The notes: generated from the sequence alone by a model not told the origin. A stretch of DNA of 64,000 bases from Deroplatys truncata (GCA_030765065.1 CM060990.1:278345341-278409340), one strand, 5' to 3'. Positions 45,895 to 57,485 are shown, numbered from the stretch's first letter. Translations and numbers: made by a program.

Positions 45895-47092
45895 TAAGCT
45901 ACATACTGCTTTAATGGATATCTTAAACTAACAGAGGTTTCGGCCTTTGACGACAAGATCACCAAGGAGGAGGAGCATGTTTTTCTACCATACAATACCT
46001 TCGCTCTGGATGTAAATGATGATATTAGGATACCCTGCCAAGCTGAAGATTTTTATATTCTACCTAATAAGAGTTCTCTCTACATCGAAGGTGCTCTCAC
46101 CAAGGTAGATGGGTCCCCTACTACTAGAGCGAAGCTCACTAATACTGCTATAGCCTTCATGTTTGATGAAACTTGTCTAGATATGAATGCTACAACCATA
46201 GACAGAACAAGGAATTCTGGAATTACTACAACTATACGAAATTATGGGGCTCTCAACCCTATGGAGTCGAATCGATTGCTGAATGCTGGATGGACTTATC
46301 CTGGTGAAGAAGTTGATTTAATACATGCTGCCAATGGGGCTTTCAAGACTATAGTCACGCTTTCAATGCTCCTAGGATTTGCTGATAAACACAAGGAGCT
46401 CATACTCAACAGCACGTTTGAATTGGTTTTCATAAGATCCAAAGATTCTAGAAGTTGTTTCCAGACTTCGAATGGAGAGGAACCTAATGTAAGTTAACTA
46501 CAATCGAATGGAGGATGCCTGTAATTCGTCTTTCTGATGCTGAAAGGGTTGACATTCTAAACATTTTAAGTCTGATAGACCTCTACACATCGCCTTTCGA
46601 TCCATTGATCTTCATACCCAAGCTGCTGTACTCCAGACAAGATCTTTCACGTGGAATGCAGCAACAACATCTAAGCTCCAGAAACCTCGCTTCATCATTG
46701 TGGGTGCGCAGACTGCAAGATTGGGCGATTATAGCAAGAACAGTTCCGAATTTGATCACTGCAACATTACTAATCTGAAACTATTCCTCAATAGTGAATT
46801 CTACGCCTACCATGAATTGAACTTGGACTTTAAAAATTTAAAGTTTGCTTCACTAAATGAAATGTACTGTAAATTTCAAAGTTCCTATAATGAAAGAGAT
46901 AATTATCCACTCTTGAAGAGAAGGGATTTTCTTCGCCATGCACCATTATTTGCAATAGACCATTCTTATCAACCCGAGGAGGTTATAAATGGAACTGTGA
47001 ACATCAGACTCGAGATTCAAGCATCTGCAAATATCCCTGCCCAGAGGTCATTGTATTGCCTAATTCTACATGACAAAGTATTTACCTACTAA
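45895..47092 (+). pseudogene. Double-jelly-roll major capsid protein, two frameshifts
   Basis: Piece 1 runs from YLKLTEVSAFDDKITKEEE (about 45925) to 46497 and includes IPCQAEDFYILPNKSSLYIE, NAGWTYPGEE and TLSMLLGFADKHKELIL. A 1-nt shift near 46490 leads to TIEWRMPVIRLSDAERVDIL. A second shift near 46600-46660 leads to SKLQKPRFIIVGAQTARLGD, FDHCNITNLKLFLNSEFYAY and a normal C-terminus SLYCLILHDKVFTY with stop at 47090. No good ATG is visible; the start region has a stop just before 45895. The piece order and the YPxEDLNLDF-like core are those of Maverick capsid proteins. Confidence 0.88.
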
Positions 47093-47577
47093 CCTCTTTC
47101 TCACGTTATGCAAACAATTATATAATTATGTGTGTGTTTGCAAATGGGTGTATGATTTTTGTGAAGGATTGTAAAAGGATTATTTTATAAATAATATGTT
47201 GAATTAATATACTATAACACTATTTTATTGACTTTAGTATATGTACATTTCAAGCATTTTCCTTCTCCCCCTCCTACTACCTGAAAAATAGATGTTCGTG
47301 ACTTGTAGAGTTAATTTAAAATATTCAAGAGTCTTTCAATATAGGACAATAGCTGTCTTAGTTTCCCTACAGCATCAATGTCTAAATATATTACATTATC
47401 ATTTAAACAAGATTTTATAAAATGAATTGTCAAGAAATACAATAATACTGTATGCATAAGTTACATTATCACAATATTCATCACACGCAAACTTTTTTCC
47501 TGTTGTAGGTAATCTTCAATAATTGGAATGCTTTTGGATATTATGTCCCCGTCTGATTTTGTAATATAAACAAATGA
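47093..47577. other. AT-rich gap between converging Polinton genes
   Basis: No gene seen. Holds the 3' flank of the major capsid gene and of the minus-strand cysteine-module gene. A minus-strand AATAAA lies at 47222-47227. Confidence 0.5.
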
Positions 47578-47583
47578 TTTATT
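47578..47583 (-). terminator. Poly(A) signal AATAAA of the cysteine-module gene
   Basis: 82 bp past the stop codon of the gene on the same strand. Confidence 0.55.
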
Positions 47584-47664
47584 ACTCTACACTTTATGTA
47601 GAGGGAGGGGATGTCATAGTATAGTCCAATGGTCATGGTATGGGAGGGGGATATACTGACGTCA

Positions 47665-48807
47665 TCAAGCATGGGTAATCGATTCTCCATGCTCCTCCGG
47701 CGAATGCAAGGTATCTCCAATGAATAAGAAGACCATGGGACTTTCGTTGAGGATCCTCCTCTTACATGCCCTCTTCTGCTTTTTCTGTTGGGTCTCGTTC
47801 TTCCTCTTCCTCCGCTCCCTCCTCATAGCCCTATAACATATATTAAAAACAATGTTAGGATTAGGTTCAGCAAATGATTTCATACGCCTGAAAGAGAAAA
47901 TACATATATTAGAAGCTCCTCTTCATTTGTAACACAAAAGTATGATTAAAGAGTGTCACACTCACTTCAAGGGTTTGCGAGGTTTGGGCTGTATCTCCAG
48001 CAAGCAATCTGGAGTAGTTTGATTTTTCCACTCCTCAACCCTCGTAGCTTTATCATCAGGAGCAGTAATGACGGGAAATGAAACGACATCCTCATCGATA
48101 GGCTGGTTATGGCGCTCTGAGATTGGATATTCCACTATATCGACATCACGTCTCTCAGGATCCTGCTCCTCTATTCGCACGGGTATCTTAGGCACAGTCA
48201 TTCGCAATCTGTAATAACTTTATTTTAGGTTAGACACAGGAGAATAGCATTAGAAGCAGTAAATGAATATGAAATTTACCATTTGTTCTACTTACTCAAG
48301 TTTTCTCTTCCTGCGCTGGTAGACCTCACAGTTGTCGTTACATAGGAAGAATGATATCATGCGCTCGTGTTGGGCTGGATAGGTACAAAGTACAGAATGG
48401 ATGTATCCGGTGCACGACTCTGTATCACATTCAGCAGGTGTTTTGATACAAAGACATAAACTTCATCGACATCACAGATCCTCCTCATCCGCCTCCATGC
48501 AATTTTCTCTGGAAGAATAAAATAATTTCAAGTTAGATTTCATTTAAAATGCGTGCAATATATTACTGAATTATAGAAAATATATTACTTACATGCTCGC
48601 TCTTTGATAAACAGGACAGCTCTCGGTACACAGTTCCAATGTAGTCATCTGATCATGATACGATGGTTGTGTACACGGTATTGAATGCATTAAACTATTG
48701 CAGGTTTCGGTATGAAAGTATACGTAGTGATAATAATCTTCCCCGCACTTGCTCCAGTAATTATTTACATCAGCTGCACGAATAATACCAACCATTTCGA
48801 TTATCAC
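47665..48807 (-). pseudogene. Four-exon gene with two copies of a novel cysteine module
   Basis: Proposed exons (minus strand): 48807-48593, 48508-48296, 48208-47966 and 47887-47665. Every intron has GT-AG borders and falls in phase 2. Exons 2 (213 nt) and 3 (243 nt) are multiples of three, so they can be gained or lost without shifting the frame. Exons 1 and 2 each carry C-x8-C-x14-C-x3-C-x-V-Y-Q-R: exon 1 as CNSLMHSIPC...CTESCPVYQR, exon 2 as CTGYIHSVLC...CNDNCEVYQR. Exon 3 is acidic/proline-rich and exon 4 is strongly basic. Exon 2 has two in-frame stops near its start, probably from compensating 1-nt indels. No signal peptide is evident. I do not recognise the family. Four paired cysteines suggest a small metal-binding or disulfide fold. 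It lies beside the right terminal repeat. Confidence 0.6.
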
Positions 48808-48825
48808 TGAATGAACGCTGAAAAC

Positions 48826-48863
48826 AATAAATGACCGCTCTGCCTTCGATCGCTCCTTATATA
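48826..48863 (-). promoter_or_regulatory. TATA box and initiator of the cysteine-module gene
   Basis: On the minus strand TATATAAGG (48863-48855) is followed about 28 bp later by TCATTT (around 48834), a TCA-type initiator. The ATG follows at 48807 or 48795. This is the same layout as at 43990-44033. Confidence 0.65.
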
Positions 48864-48899
48864 CTGTAGAAAATTGTTCAGTGACGTCACGCAGCGGGT

Positions 48900-49299
48900 G
48901 TGGAAGGTATGGAATGCAGGTTGAGACCTGTCATTCACATCTAGTCAGACAGAAGCCAGCTGTCGGTTTTCGAATACAAAGGGAAGACTTTGGTGAGCAG
49001 GTTTTAACACATTATATCGACGCCGACAGAGTGAAGCTGGGTTAGTTTGCAGGTCGAAACTTGTTAGTGACATCACACATCAGTCGTGGAGGGGGTGAAA
49101 TATAGATCGAAACTTGTTATTACCAGACAGAACCAGCTGCCGGTTTTCATTCCAAGGTGAAGGGTTGCTGGACTGGTTAAGACCTATGAGTGTGATAGTT
49201 ATACATATGTTAACACACATTCGATAACAACCAGGTGCGCAAGTCAATTCATATACACTTAACTATATTAATCAATCAAATACACATGATGGGAGTACT
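48900..49299. repeat. Polinton right-end spacer with two direct repeats
   Basis: 48946-48971 and 49123-49148 share CAGACAGAA(G)CCAGCTG(T/C)CGGTTTTC. 'GTCGAAACTTGTTA' occurs at 49054 and again near 49107. No coding frame. Confidence 0.6.
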
Positions 49300-50106
49300 T
49301 CGATCAACGGCCTGCGTCCAGCCCTATAGGGTACGTGATACCGGGAATCCAAGACACTAGAGGGCGATATAGCCTTTGTTAGCGTCTAAATCTTTGAAGT
49401 AAAGTCACATGTCATTACACAATTAATCAATCATTCCTTCAATTAAACTCATTAGGAGGTTAATTTAATATACAAATAGAGAATATACACATAATTATAT
49501 TAATCAATCTAGCCCACGCGACCGAATATTTAGAATTTTACCGGTAGGACGTCACACGCACAAAGGAGTAGGAGGGAGGACTTCCTTTGTCGGGAAAATA
49601 CCGCCAAAGGGTGTCAAACCATTTATCAACACACGTGTTTACATGTACGCCCAATTAAACTTTAATTGTCGGTGTCTTTGTGGCCTCTTCCATCGATTTA
49701 TGGGGGGGGGGGTGGCACGCGACTGAGAGACCTATAGGGTAGCAAAAGCTTGAAGCGAGGTAATCTTACACATGGACGATCGTTATCAAACCCTTGTCAA
49801 TCAAATTTGACAGCTACATGACACCTCCATTAGCTGTAAGTGACACAAAGGAGGGAGGGGGCGAGCGGTGTGAAGCAAAGTGTTATACATGGACGATCGT
49901 TATCAAACCCTTGTCAATCAAATCTGACAGCTACATGACACCTGCATTAGCTGTAAGTGACACAAAGAAGGGAGGGGGCGAGCGGTGTCACAATAACACA
50001 CAAACGGGGGGCGAGCCCTGCAGCATAGAACAAAGAGGCTTATCTAACACATCTTATCAATCGGCGGCATCTGTTCGTGGCTCCAAGTCCCCATCTTATT
50101 ACTACT
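49300..50106 (-). repeat. Polinton right terminal inverted repeat, 807 bp
   Basis: Partner of 32395-33079. It is longer because of a 117-bp internal tandem duplication. Without that the two arms are the same length to within about 5 bp. Confidence 0.9.
49770..49989. repeat. 117-bp tandem duplication inside the right terminal repeat
   Basis: Copies start at 49770 and 49887 (ACATGGACGATCGTTATCAA) and run to GGGGGCGAGCGGTGT. They differ at only about four positions. The left terminal repeat has a single copy, so the duplication arose after insertion or in a parent copy. Confidence 0.85.
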
Positions 50107-50112
50107 CCTTAG
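50107..50112. repeat. Polinton target-site duplication, right (CCTTAG)
   Basis: Identical to 32389-32394. Confidence 0.9.
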
Positions 50113-53100
50113 TTTTACTTCTATGGCCTTAACTAGAATATTCATAAAAAAACGTTATACTGTTCAGTCTCACTATTTATTTTCACTTATATCATTGAGT
50201 GAAACTTACATGTTTTATCGTATGAACGCACATATCGTTGTATTGTACTACCAAAATTGGGTATAGTTGAAATAAAGCTTTCGTATTATTTCGAAAATCC
50301 CGAGTAAACAATCACTTTTCTTACAATTACCCATATCAGAAGCAGGAATCACATTACTGGAATCTAGACCGCTTTATTGCTTTCTATGTTTTCTGTATTG
50401 TTAGATGCCATATCAAGTACCTAAGGGTATTTCATCGTAAAAACTCGAGGGCTTAATCGACGTCTATTGTGTATTTTCTATTTACTCCTGACTTTGTTCA
50501 AATGAGGTGCAGGAGTGACATCAAGGATGCAAAACGCCTTACCAAATCATAAATGAAGTGTTTCGGAATTTGAATTCCGCTTGTAGCTTGTGTAATACGT
50601 ACCTACATACTTGGTAAAAGGGTGCAATCAACAATTGCAATCACGTTTTTGAGGTAACAGAAATATATGATCAGAAATACATTAGAAAATTCGGCGAAAA
50701 AGAATTTGAAGTTTCGTCACGTTTACCTCCAAATGTCGTCATATTTGTCGTTAGGTACTAGAAGATTAAATCTCTTGCTAACACAGTACTGGAACTCGTT
50801 AGAAATAGCGACTAAGTCATCAAGTAGCCAACGATGCATGTCATGTAAAGGCGTAAATGTTCATATGTTAGTTCGTTCTCTGGACGGTAGAAGCGCGACC
50901 AGCCGCCCATTTCCATCTAGTTTATGGTTCTGTGAGCAATATGCAGGCTAGTTAGCAACATTAATGTTTTCCAAGTCCATTAAAAGGTTTACGCATCTTA
51001 AAACACACAGAAACGATTTATAAAATACTGTTCTACAAAAATTTTAATCCTCAGTGGGGTAGTGTGTACAGTAAATGCATGCTGATTACTGATGAGTTAG
51101 GGGAATATTACTAACATTTGGAAGCACTCGCAATCACGACGTAAGCACAACTTGTCATAGATAGATGAATCAAACAATGTTAATCCGAGAGTGTGCAAAT
51201 GCATAAGGGAAATTCCTGTTAACGTTATTCAAGGAATATTACCTTGCATTTCTAATTGTGTTTAGGATCCATTGGCAACTATGATTTACTACGTGCACTG
51301 TAAATTGCATTCTGCAAGAAAATCTACAAGATGTAGAGGAGCTGGAAACTAAAATAAATACGAAAGAAGCGGTAAATTATTCTGTCAATAATATAGTTAC
51401 ACTTTATTGATTTAAATGTAAATAATTTGTAAAATTACAAACAAATATTAATGGATGAAACTTTACCCATTACAGTTAATTATTTTCAGCAAATATTCAC
51501 TATTCATTTTACCCATAATGGCAATTTTGAAAAGGTGAATCAGACTTAAAATGTTCAACGCCACGATCAGGACCACAGACAACAGACGGAACATTCATGG
51601 TTCAAGAACCAGTTGTGGCGTTAGTAGGATAAAAAAATAAGAGAATTGACCCTCTTATGCATATTAATGAGGGTTAATTGAGGATGTAATTAGAATACAC
51701 GTGTTTTAACACCCCGCCCCCTTTGACGGCATTCGCCGGCAAAATAAGTCGTAGCTTCTAAGGGCTTGTTAACTGTCAAATTTGATTGATAAGGTTAACA
51801 TGAGTTTGATAAGGGTTTGACAGGGGTTCTAACTCATGTTATCAGACACGAGTTCAATTATCGTGCACCATTGACTTCAAAGAGGTAAGTAGTCGCCAAA
51901 TGATCTACCACCTCTAGGGTTGAAAGCTGCAACCGCTTTGCTAAATTGGTGGTCATTGCCCTAGACAAATTGATATACTGAAATTGCTAATAAAAATGTT
52001 TAATAGTTGACCTCTGTGGTGCAATAAGGGATTCAATTTCAATTATTTTTTCCCTTGAATCCATCGACGTTATCAGATTCATTCTATCCTTACCGTCTCC
52101 CCATACACTAATGCATTGTAATCATCGCGTGTCTCTGTTGGTCTTTGAAGATTACCGCAATTGAAAGTCGCGTATCGTTGATCGATTAATATAATTAACT
52201 GTTTAATAATTGGCTTCAAATGGGTGTTACTGATAAAGGCGACCGACAGGAGGAGGTGTATTGAAACGCTATTTGCATGTAAAAGCTGCCACATTGAAAA
52301 GACTCATGTCGTTGATCTAATAACATAATTAAGTCTTTAATAATTAATTTCAAACCCCTCTATTGCTACAAGTCGCAAAGTTTTGATCGGATTTGCATAT
52401 GCAAAATGGCTACTCATTTACATATCCAAGAATACTGACAACATATGAAAGTAAACCGTGCTGGTGATGTTATGTTTTAAAAAATGTATTTAGTAATTAC
52501 TGTTCCACAATGATACAATAGCTAGTTATTAATATCATATACAAATAACGACAGGATTTTCTCCTCTATATGCCGAGCGAGAAAAAATGTATAAATGATG
52601 AATTAATATCAGAGAACAGAATGCATAGATCTCTCTTTGTAATAACCAGGCATAAAAACTTCAAAATTTCAACTCGATTCGCATGTAGACGCGATTTATA
52701 ATTATTCCAATTCATCTACACTTCATTTTAAAAAAATACATAAATAATTTTACCCTTTAAACATTCCTTAGTTAACATACTATTGCATTCCTGCATATGC
52801 CTAGCGACAAAAAACTGAAATAAAAATTAATAATCCAGCATTGAGCACCATTAAAAATATACAGAGTTTAAAAATCGATTGCACAAGACATTCATACACA
52901 CTCTGTACATCACATAAACCGGATGGAGAACGTTAATACTAAGCACATGATTACTCAGACGACAATGACCCACATCAATTTATAATCGCATTATCACGAT
53001 CATTTGGCTCAATTATTGATGTAAAAGTACAAATATCGTAAATTATACATAACCGAACAGTAACAAATAGCAAATTCTTAAGATAAAATATTTATGTTCA

Positions 53101-53659
53101 AACAGATTTTAAACCAATCAAATCGTTTCATACACACATTTTTGTCCGATTGCACAGGACAATTTTACATTGTAATGAAGGTTTCTGTATGCAGACGCAT
53201 AGTGAGATATAAAATATTTTGCTTATAATCGAGGCAAGTATAATATGCTACCGTAGCGAAATTCGGCATCGAGTCATTCCAAAATACTTAATTGTATAGA
53301 ACGATATTAGATGTTATGAATAACTTTACGAATAATATTATAAGCTCATCGGAATATTCGCCAGAGTGAACAAGAGAAATCTCTTTCCTTAGACGAAATC
53401 TAAAAGCAGCAAAAATGCATTAGACCCAAACATAACCATAGTCAGGGCTCTGCCTATCTGGGGAACTCTCTCTATAAACACGTTAGCCTCCCTTCGCCAT
53501 ACACAGAATGACCCTGATGATTGGGGCGAATGAATGGGGATTGCTGCTTCATCCTCAAATTAGGCTTTCCTCAGCGCTGTTAGAGCAGCATGCTTACTTT
53601 CCTTGAATCTGCAACGGGTTCCGGAATCTTAATTAAAAATCCTGAATCATAAGTTATTT
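50113..53659. other. no gene recognised
   Basis: Moderately AT-rich and mostly unique-looking. 50667-50951 is an open frame without motifs. 52170-52250 and 52310-52390 are two diverged copies of a GTTGATC...TAATAATT...CTTCAAA block. Confidence 0.45.
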
Positions 53660-54704
53660 CAGTCCTAGGGCATCCGGGAAGTTTGTTTCCACTGTATAGA
53701 CAAAAAATACATTTCCTTAGTTTATCATTTCCAAAATAATTTGTCTGAAAAACAATTAAGCCGTGAAAAAGAATAAATGAATATGGATAAAATGTACAGA
53801 ACACATTTAGATGTTTGGTGGTGCTTAATTCTATGAACTTTGAAAAGTGATAATTCTAAACGTGTCTTCTCTTTACAGTTCTATTTTTATGATACATATT
53901 TCAAATAATATATGTAGTAATTCTTACATTCAATGATTGAAGCCGTAGGTTCTCGCACTCCTTTTGAAGGTGAAGTTTCATGCATCGCGTGCCTATTAAC
54001 ATACCAGGGCCTTACGATTAAGCTTGCTTCCACTGTAAAAACAAAAAGTACATATCTGTAGCTTATGACTTCTAATATAGAATTTTTTGTCTGAAAAACA
54101 GTTAAGTCATGAAAAAGGATAAATAAGTATGGTTAAAATGTAGAGAATATATTTGGATGTGGGATAGTGTATACTTCTAAGAAATTTGAAAAGTGATACT
54201 TCTAAGCGTGACTGTTCTTTAAAATTTCGTTCTTATGATATGTATTTTAAATAATATATGCAGTAGAATTCTTACATTCAATGCCTGAAGCCGTAGTTTC
54301 TCGCACTTCCTTTGAAGGTGAAGTTTCTTGCATCGCATGCTTATTGACATACCAGGGGCTTAACAATGAGCTTGCTTACATTGTATAAGCAAATAAAATA
54401 TATTTCTTTAGATTATCATTTCTAATAGATGTTTTGGTCTGAAAAAAATAGGTCTTGAAAAAGGATAAACAAATATGGGTAAAATGTAGAGAAAATATTT
54501 GTAGGAAATAGCGTATACATTTATGAGCTTTGAAAACTGATAATTCTAAGTGTGACTATTCTTTACTACCTTATTTTTATGATATATATATATATATATA
54601 TTAATTAATATATGCAGTAATTATTACATTCAGTGACTGAAGGCGTAGCTTCTAGAACTCCCATTGAAGTTTAAGCTTCCTGTATCGCATGCTTATTGAC
54701 TTAC

Positions 54705-54707
<3 letters not shown>
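53660..54707 (+). repeat. Tandem repeat, period ~345 bp, about three units
   Basis: AAGTGATAATTCTAAACGTG and its variants start near 53845, 54194 and 54536. Each unit also has GCATCG(C/T)(G/A)TGC-TATTGACATACCAGGG and GTCTGAAAAACA blocks. It abuts the AT run that leads into the inverted-repeat polymerase element. Confidence 0.8.

Positions 54708-54709
<2 letters not shown>

Positions 54710-54766
<57 letters not shown>
54710..54766. repeat. (AT)n microsatellite
   Basis: Almost perfect AT run. A shorter one lies at 54579-54602. Confidence 0.95.
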
Positions 54767-54770
<4 letters not shown>

Positions 54771-54780
54771 ATATTATAGG

Positions 54781-56540
54781 GGGGCTGGTCCACTTTTTTG
54801 CATTTATATGGGAAAGGATAGGGAAAACAAGGGTAGATGCTAGGTAGAGAGAGACCCTTCAAGGAGGAAAAATGCGGTTATATGGGGAAGATAGGGACTA
54901 CGAGGATCGATGCTAGGCTAGGTAGAGGTTGAAGTAGTGGGAATACGCTTTATACGAGAGAGATAGGGAATACGAGGAAAGATGCTATACTAAACAGGGT
55001 TCGAAGGGGGAATATGACTTTATATGGGAGAGATAGCAAACCGAGGAGAGGTATTAGGCTAAGAGGTTTGAATGATAGAGTGCACGTTTATATACAGAGA
55101 TAGGGAATAGGAGGGTCGATGCTAGGCTAGACAGGGCTGAAGTAGAGGAATGCGGCTTATATGGGAGAGGTAGGGAATATGAGGAGAAGTGCTAGGCTAG
55201 ACAGGGTTTGAAGTGTCGAAAATGCGTTTATATGGGAAAGGTAGGAAAAACATGAACAGATTCTAGGATAGACAGATGCTGAAGGAGGAGGGGATATGCT
55301 TTATACAGGAGAGATAGGGAATACGAGAAGAGGTACTAGACTATTCAGGGCTTGAAGGGTAGAATATGGCTTCTTATATGGGAGAGCTATGCTAGGTTGA
55401 GAGAACCTTCAAGGAGGAAAAATGCGTTTATATGGAGAAGATAGGGAAAACGAAGAGAGTTCCGAGGTAGAGCAGGGACTGCAGGAGGGAGGGATATGCT
55501 TTATACGACAGAGATAGGGTATACGAGGAGAGATGCTAGTGCAGACAGAGGTTAAGGATTAGGGTATACGTATATATGCGGAGTATATGGAAAACGGGGA
55601 CAGATGGTATGATAGACAGAAGCTGGGCCACTTTTGCGTTTATATGGGAAAGGATAGGGAAAACGAGGGTAGATGCGACGGTTCAAGGAGGAAAATGCGT
55701 TTATAGGGGAAAGATAGGGAATACCAGGGCTGATGCTAAGCTAGTCAGATGCTGAAGGAGGGAGGGATACGCTTTATACGAGAGAAATAGGGAATACATG
55801 GAAAGATGCTATACTAAACAGGACCTGAAGGGTAGAATATGGCGTTTGATATGGGCAAGATAGCAAACCGATAAGAGGTATTAGGCTAGGAGGTTTGGAT
55901 GATAGAGTAGGCGTTTATATGCGAGAGATAGGGAATACGAGTGTCAATGCTAGGCTAAACAGGGCTGAAGTAGGGGAATGCGCCTTATATGAGAGAGGTA
56001 GGAGAATATGAGGAGAAGTGCTAGGCTAGACGGGGTATGAGGTGTGGAGTATGACTTTTATGGGAAAGATAGGGAAAACGTGAATAGATAATAGGCTAGA
56101 CAGATGCTTAAAGAGGGGAATATAGACTTATGCGGGAATACGAGGAGAGGTGCTAAACTGGACAGATGCTGAAGGAGGAGGGGATACGCTTTATACAGAA
56201 GAGATAGGGAATACTAGGAGAGGTACTAGACCATACAGGACTTGAAGGGTAGAATGTGGCGTTTTATATGGGGGAGCTAGCAAACTGAGGAGAGATGTTA
56301 GACAGGAAGGTTTGAATGACAGAGTATGCGTTTATATGGAGAGACGAGGAAAACGAAGGTAGGTGCTAGGTTGATAGAGTCTTCAAGGAGGAAAATGCAT
56401 TTATATGAGAGCGGTAGGGAATACGAGGAGAGGTGCTAGTCTAGACAGGGGTTGAGGAGTCAAGTATGCGTTTATATGGGAGAAATATGGAAAACGGGAG
56501 AGACACAAGGATAGACAGGGGTTTATACGGTAATATAGAG
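54781..56540 (+). repeat. Left minisatellite array, ~70-bp units with ~0.85-kb higher-order repeat
   Basis: The unit theme is TTTATATGGGAGAGATAGGG, then AATACGAGGAGAGGTGCTAG and GCTAGACAGGG-TTGAAG. About 25 units are present. Whole groups recur: GGCCACTTTT...TATATGGGAAAGGATAGG at 54786 and 55627, TTTGAATGATAGAGT at 55069 and 55895 (TTTGGATGATAGAGT), and GATGCTGAAGGAGGAGGGGA at 55276 and 56166. The higher-order period is therefore about 825-890 bp. Confidence 0.85.
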
Positions 56541-56754
56541 AGTAATTAGATTATAAAACATTTCTCATCCAACTTTACAACGCTTTTATAAACTTTTTTT
56601 TCTAAACCATACAAACTTTTTATATGTTAAACAGTAGTGCGCGAGACAGAGAGGGACAAGCTGTATATCGGTTTACAGTGAAGTATACGTCCTAACTATT
56701 CCCACCTTGTCTGCTCTAGATCTTCTCATTGTCTATTCGTTCCTATCACCATCT

Positions 56755-57030
56755 AACATAACCACGTAACAAAACGTAACCAACAAACGTAACCACGTAA
56801 CAAGTCGTAACACAACGTAACATAGCAGCATGACAAGACGTTACACTACGTAACATAAGCACGTAACCACGTGTCAAGACGTAACACCACGTAACAAGAC
56901 GTCACACTAAGTAATATAAACACGTATCCACGTAACGTCACGTGACATGTTGTAACCAGAAACGCACACGACGTAATAACACGTAGCAACCATGTAGCCT
57001 CGTAACAAAACGTAACAACAACACGTATCC
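56755..57030 (+). repeat. ACGTAAC-rich block, left arm
   Basis: Roughly 20 to 30 copies of ACGTAAC or ACGTAACA/ACGTAACC in 275 bp, with ACGT/TACGTA cores, strand-biased. The reverse-complement block is at 61880-62135 in the other arm. Confidence 0.85.
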
Positions 57031-57485
57031 AATCCATCCCTAAGGCAATCTAAACTAATCCATCCTTCATAACGTAGATAATAAGTACGAGGGCCTAGCC
57101 TAGAATAACCTGACCAATCCCAAACGTTCCTCTCATCATCTATTCTACTCAGTCATCGTCTAACCTAATCTGGCTAACCAGAGATAACCTGGACTTTCTT
57201 TTAGTGAAATTGCAATGTTTTGTTCAGGTTTTATTATTCGAGAGTTTTAATTGAAAAGTTTACGTCAACATACCTTTATTTTAGTCCGTTGTAGGTGTCT
57301 CTCACCTTTTTATCTAGGCTTGAGACTAGCACTAGGATTGCTCCTAATGGCAGGGTTACCCCTTCCCTTCCATCTTCTTCTTTCTTCATCAGTCGTCAGC
57401 TAGTTGTATACACAGCACACGGATAACCTTCATTTTTTTAGATTGTAGACTCACGATAAAATCTTCATCTTCGACTTGCATTCTT

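Larger units (their letters stand above)
32395..50106 (+). mobile_element. Maverick/Polinton element, structurally complete, 17.7 kb
   Basis: The element begins AGTAATAATAAGATGG and ends with the inverted form (reverse complement AGTAGTAATAAGATGG). CCTTAG is duplicated at both sides, the 6-bp target duplication typical of Polintons. It carries PolB, retroviral-type integrase with chromodomain, packaging ATPase, adenain-like protease, penton-like and major capsid proteins, a PLA2-like protein and several accessory genes. It differs from an active element in having stops or frameshifts in almost every gene and about 10-15% divergence between the terminal repeats (by eye), so it is an old insertion. 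Orientation is given by PolB and the capsid genes. Confidence 0.95.

Noticed and set aside
50667-50951. 94-codon frame right of the Polinton as a host gene
   Set aside because: No recognisable domain, no Kozak-like or splice support.
53580-53804. Minus-strand 74-codon frame as a gene
   Set aside because: It lies in a tandem array unit and its frame is not kept in the other units.
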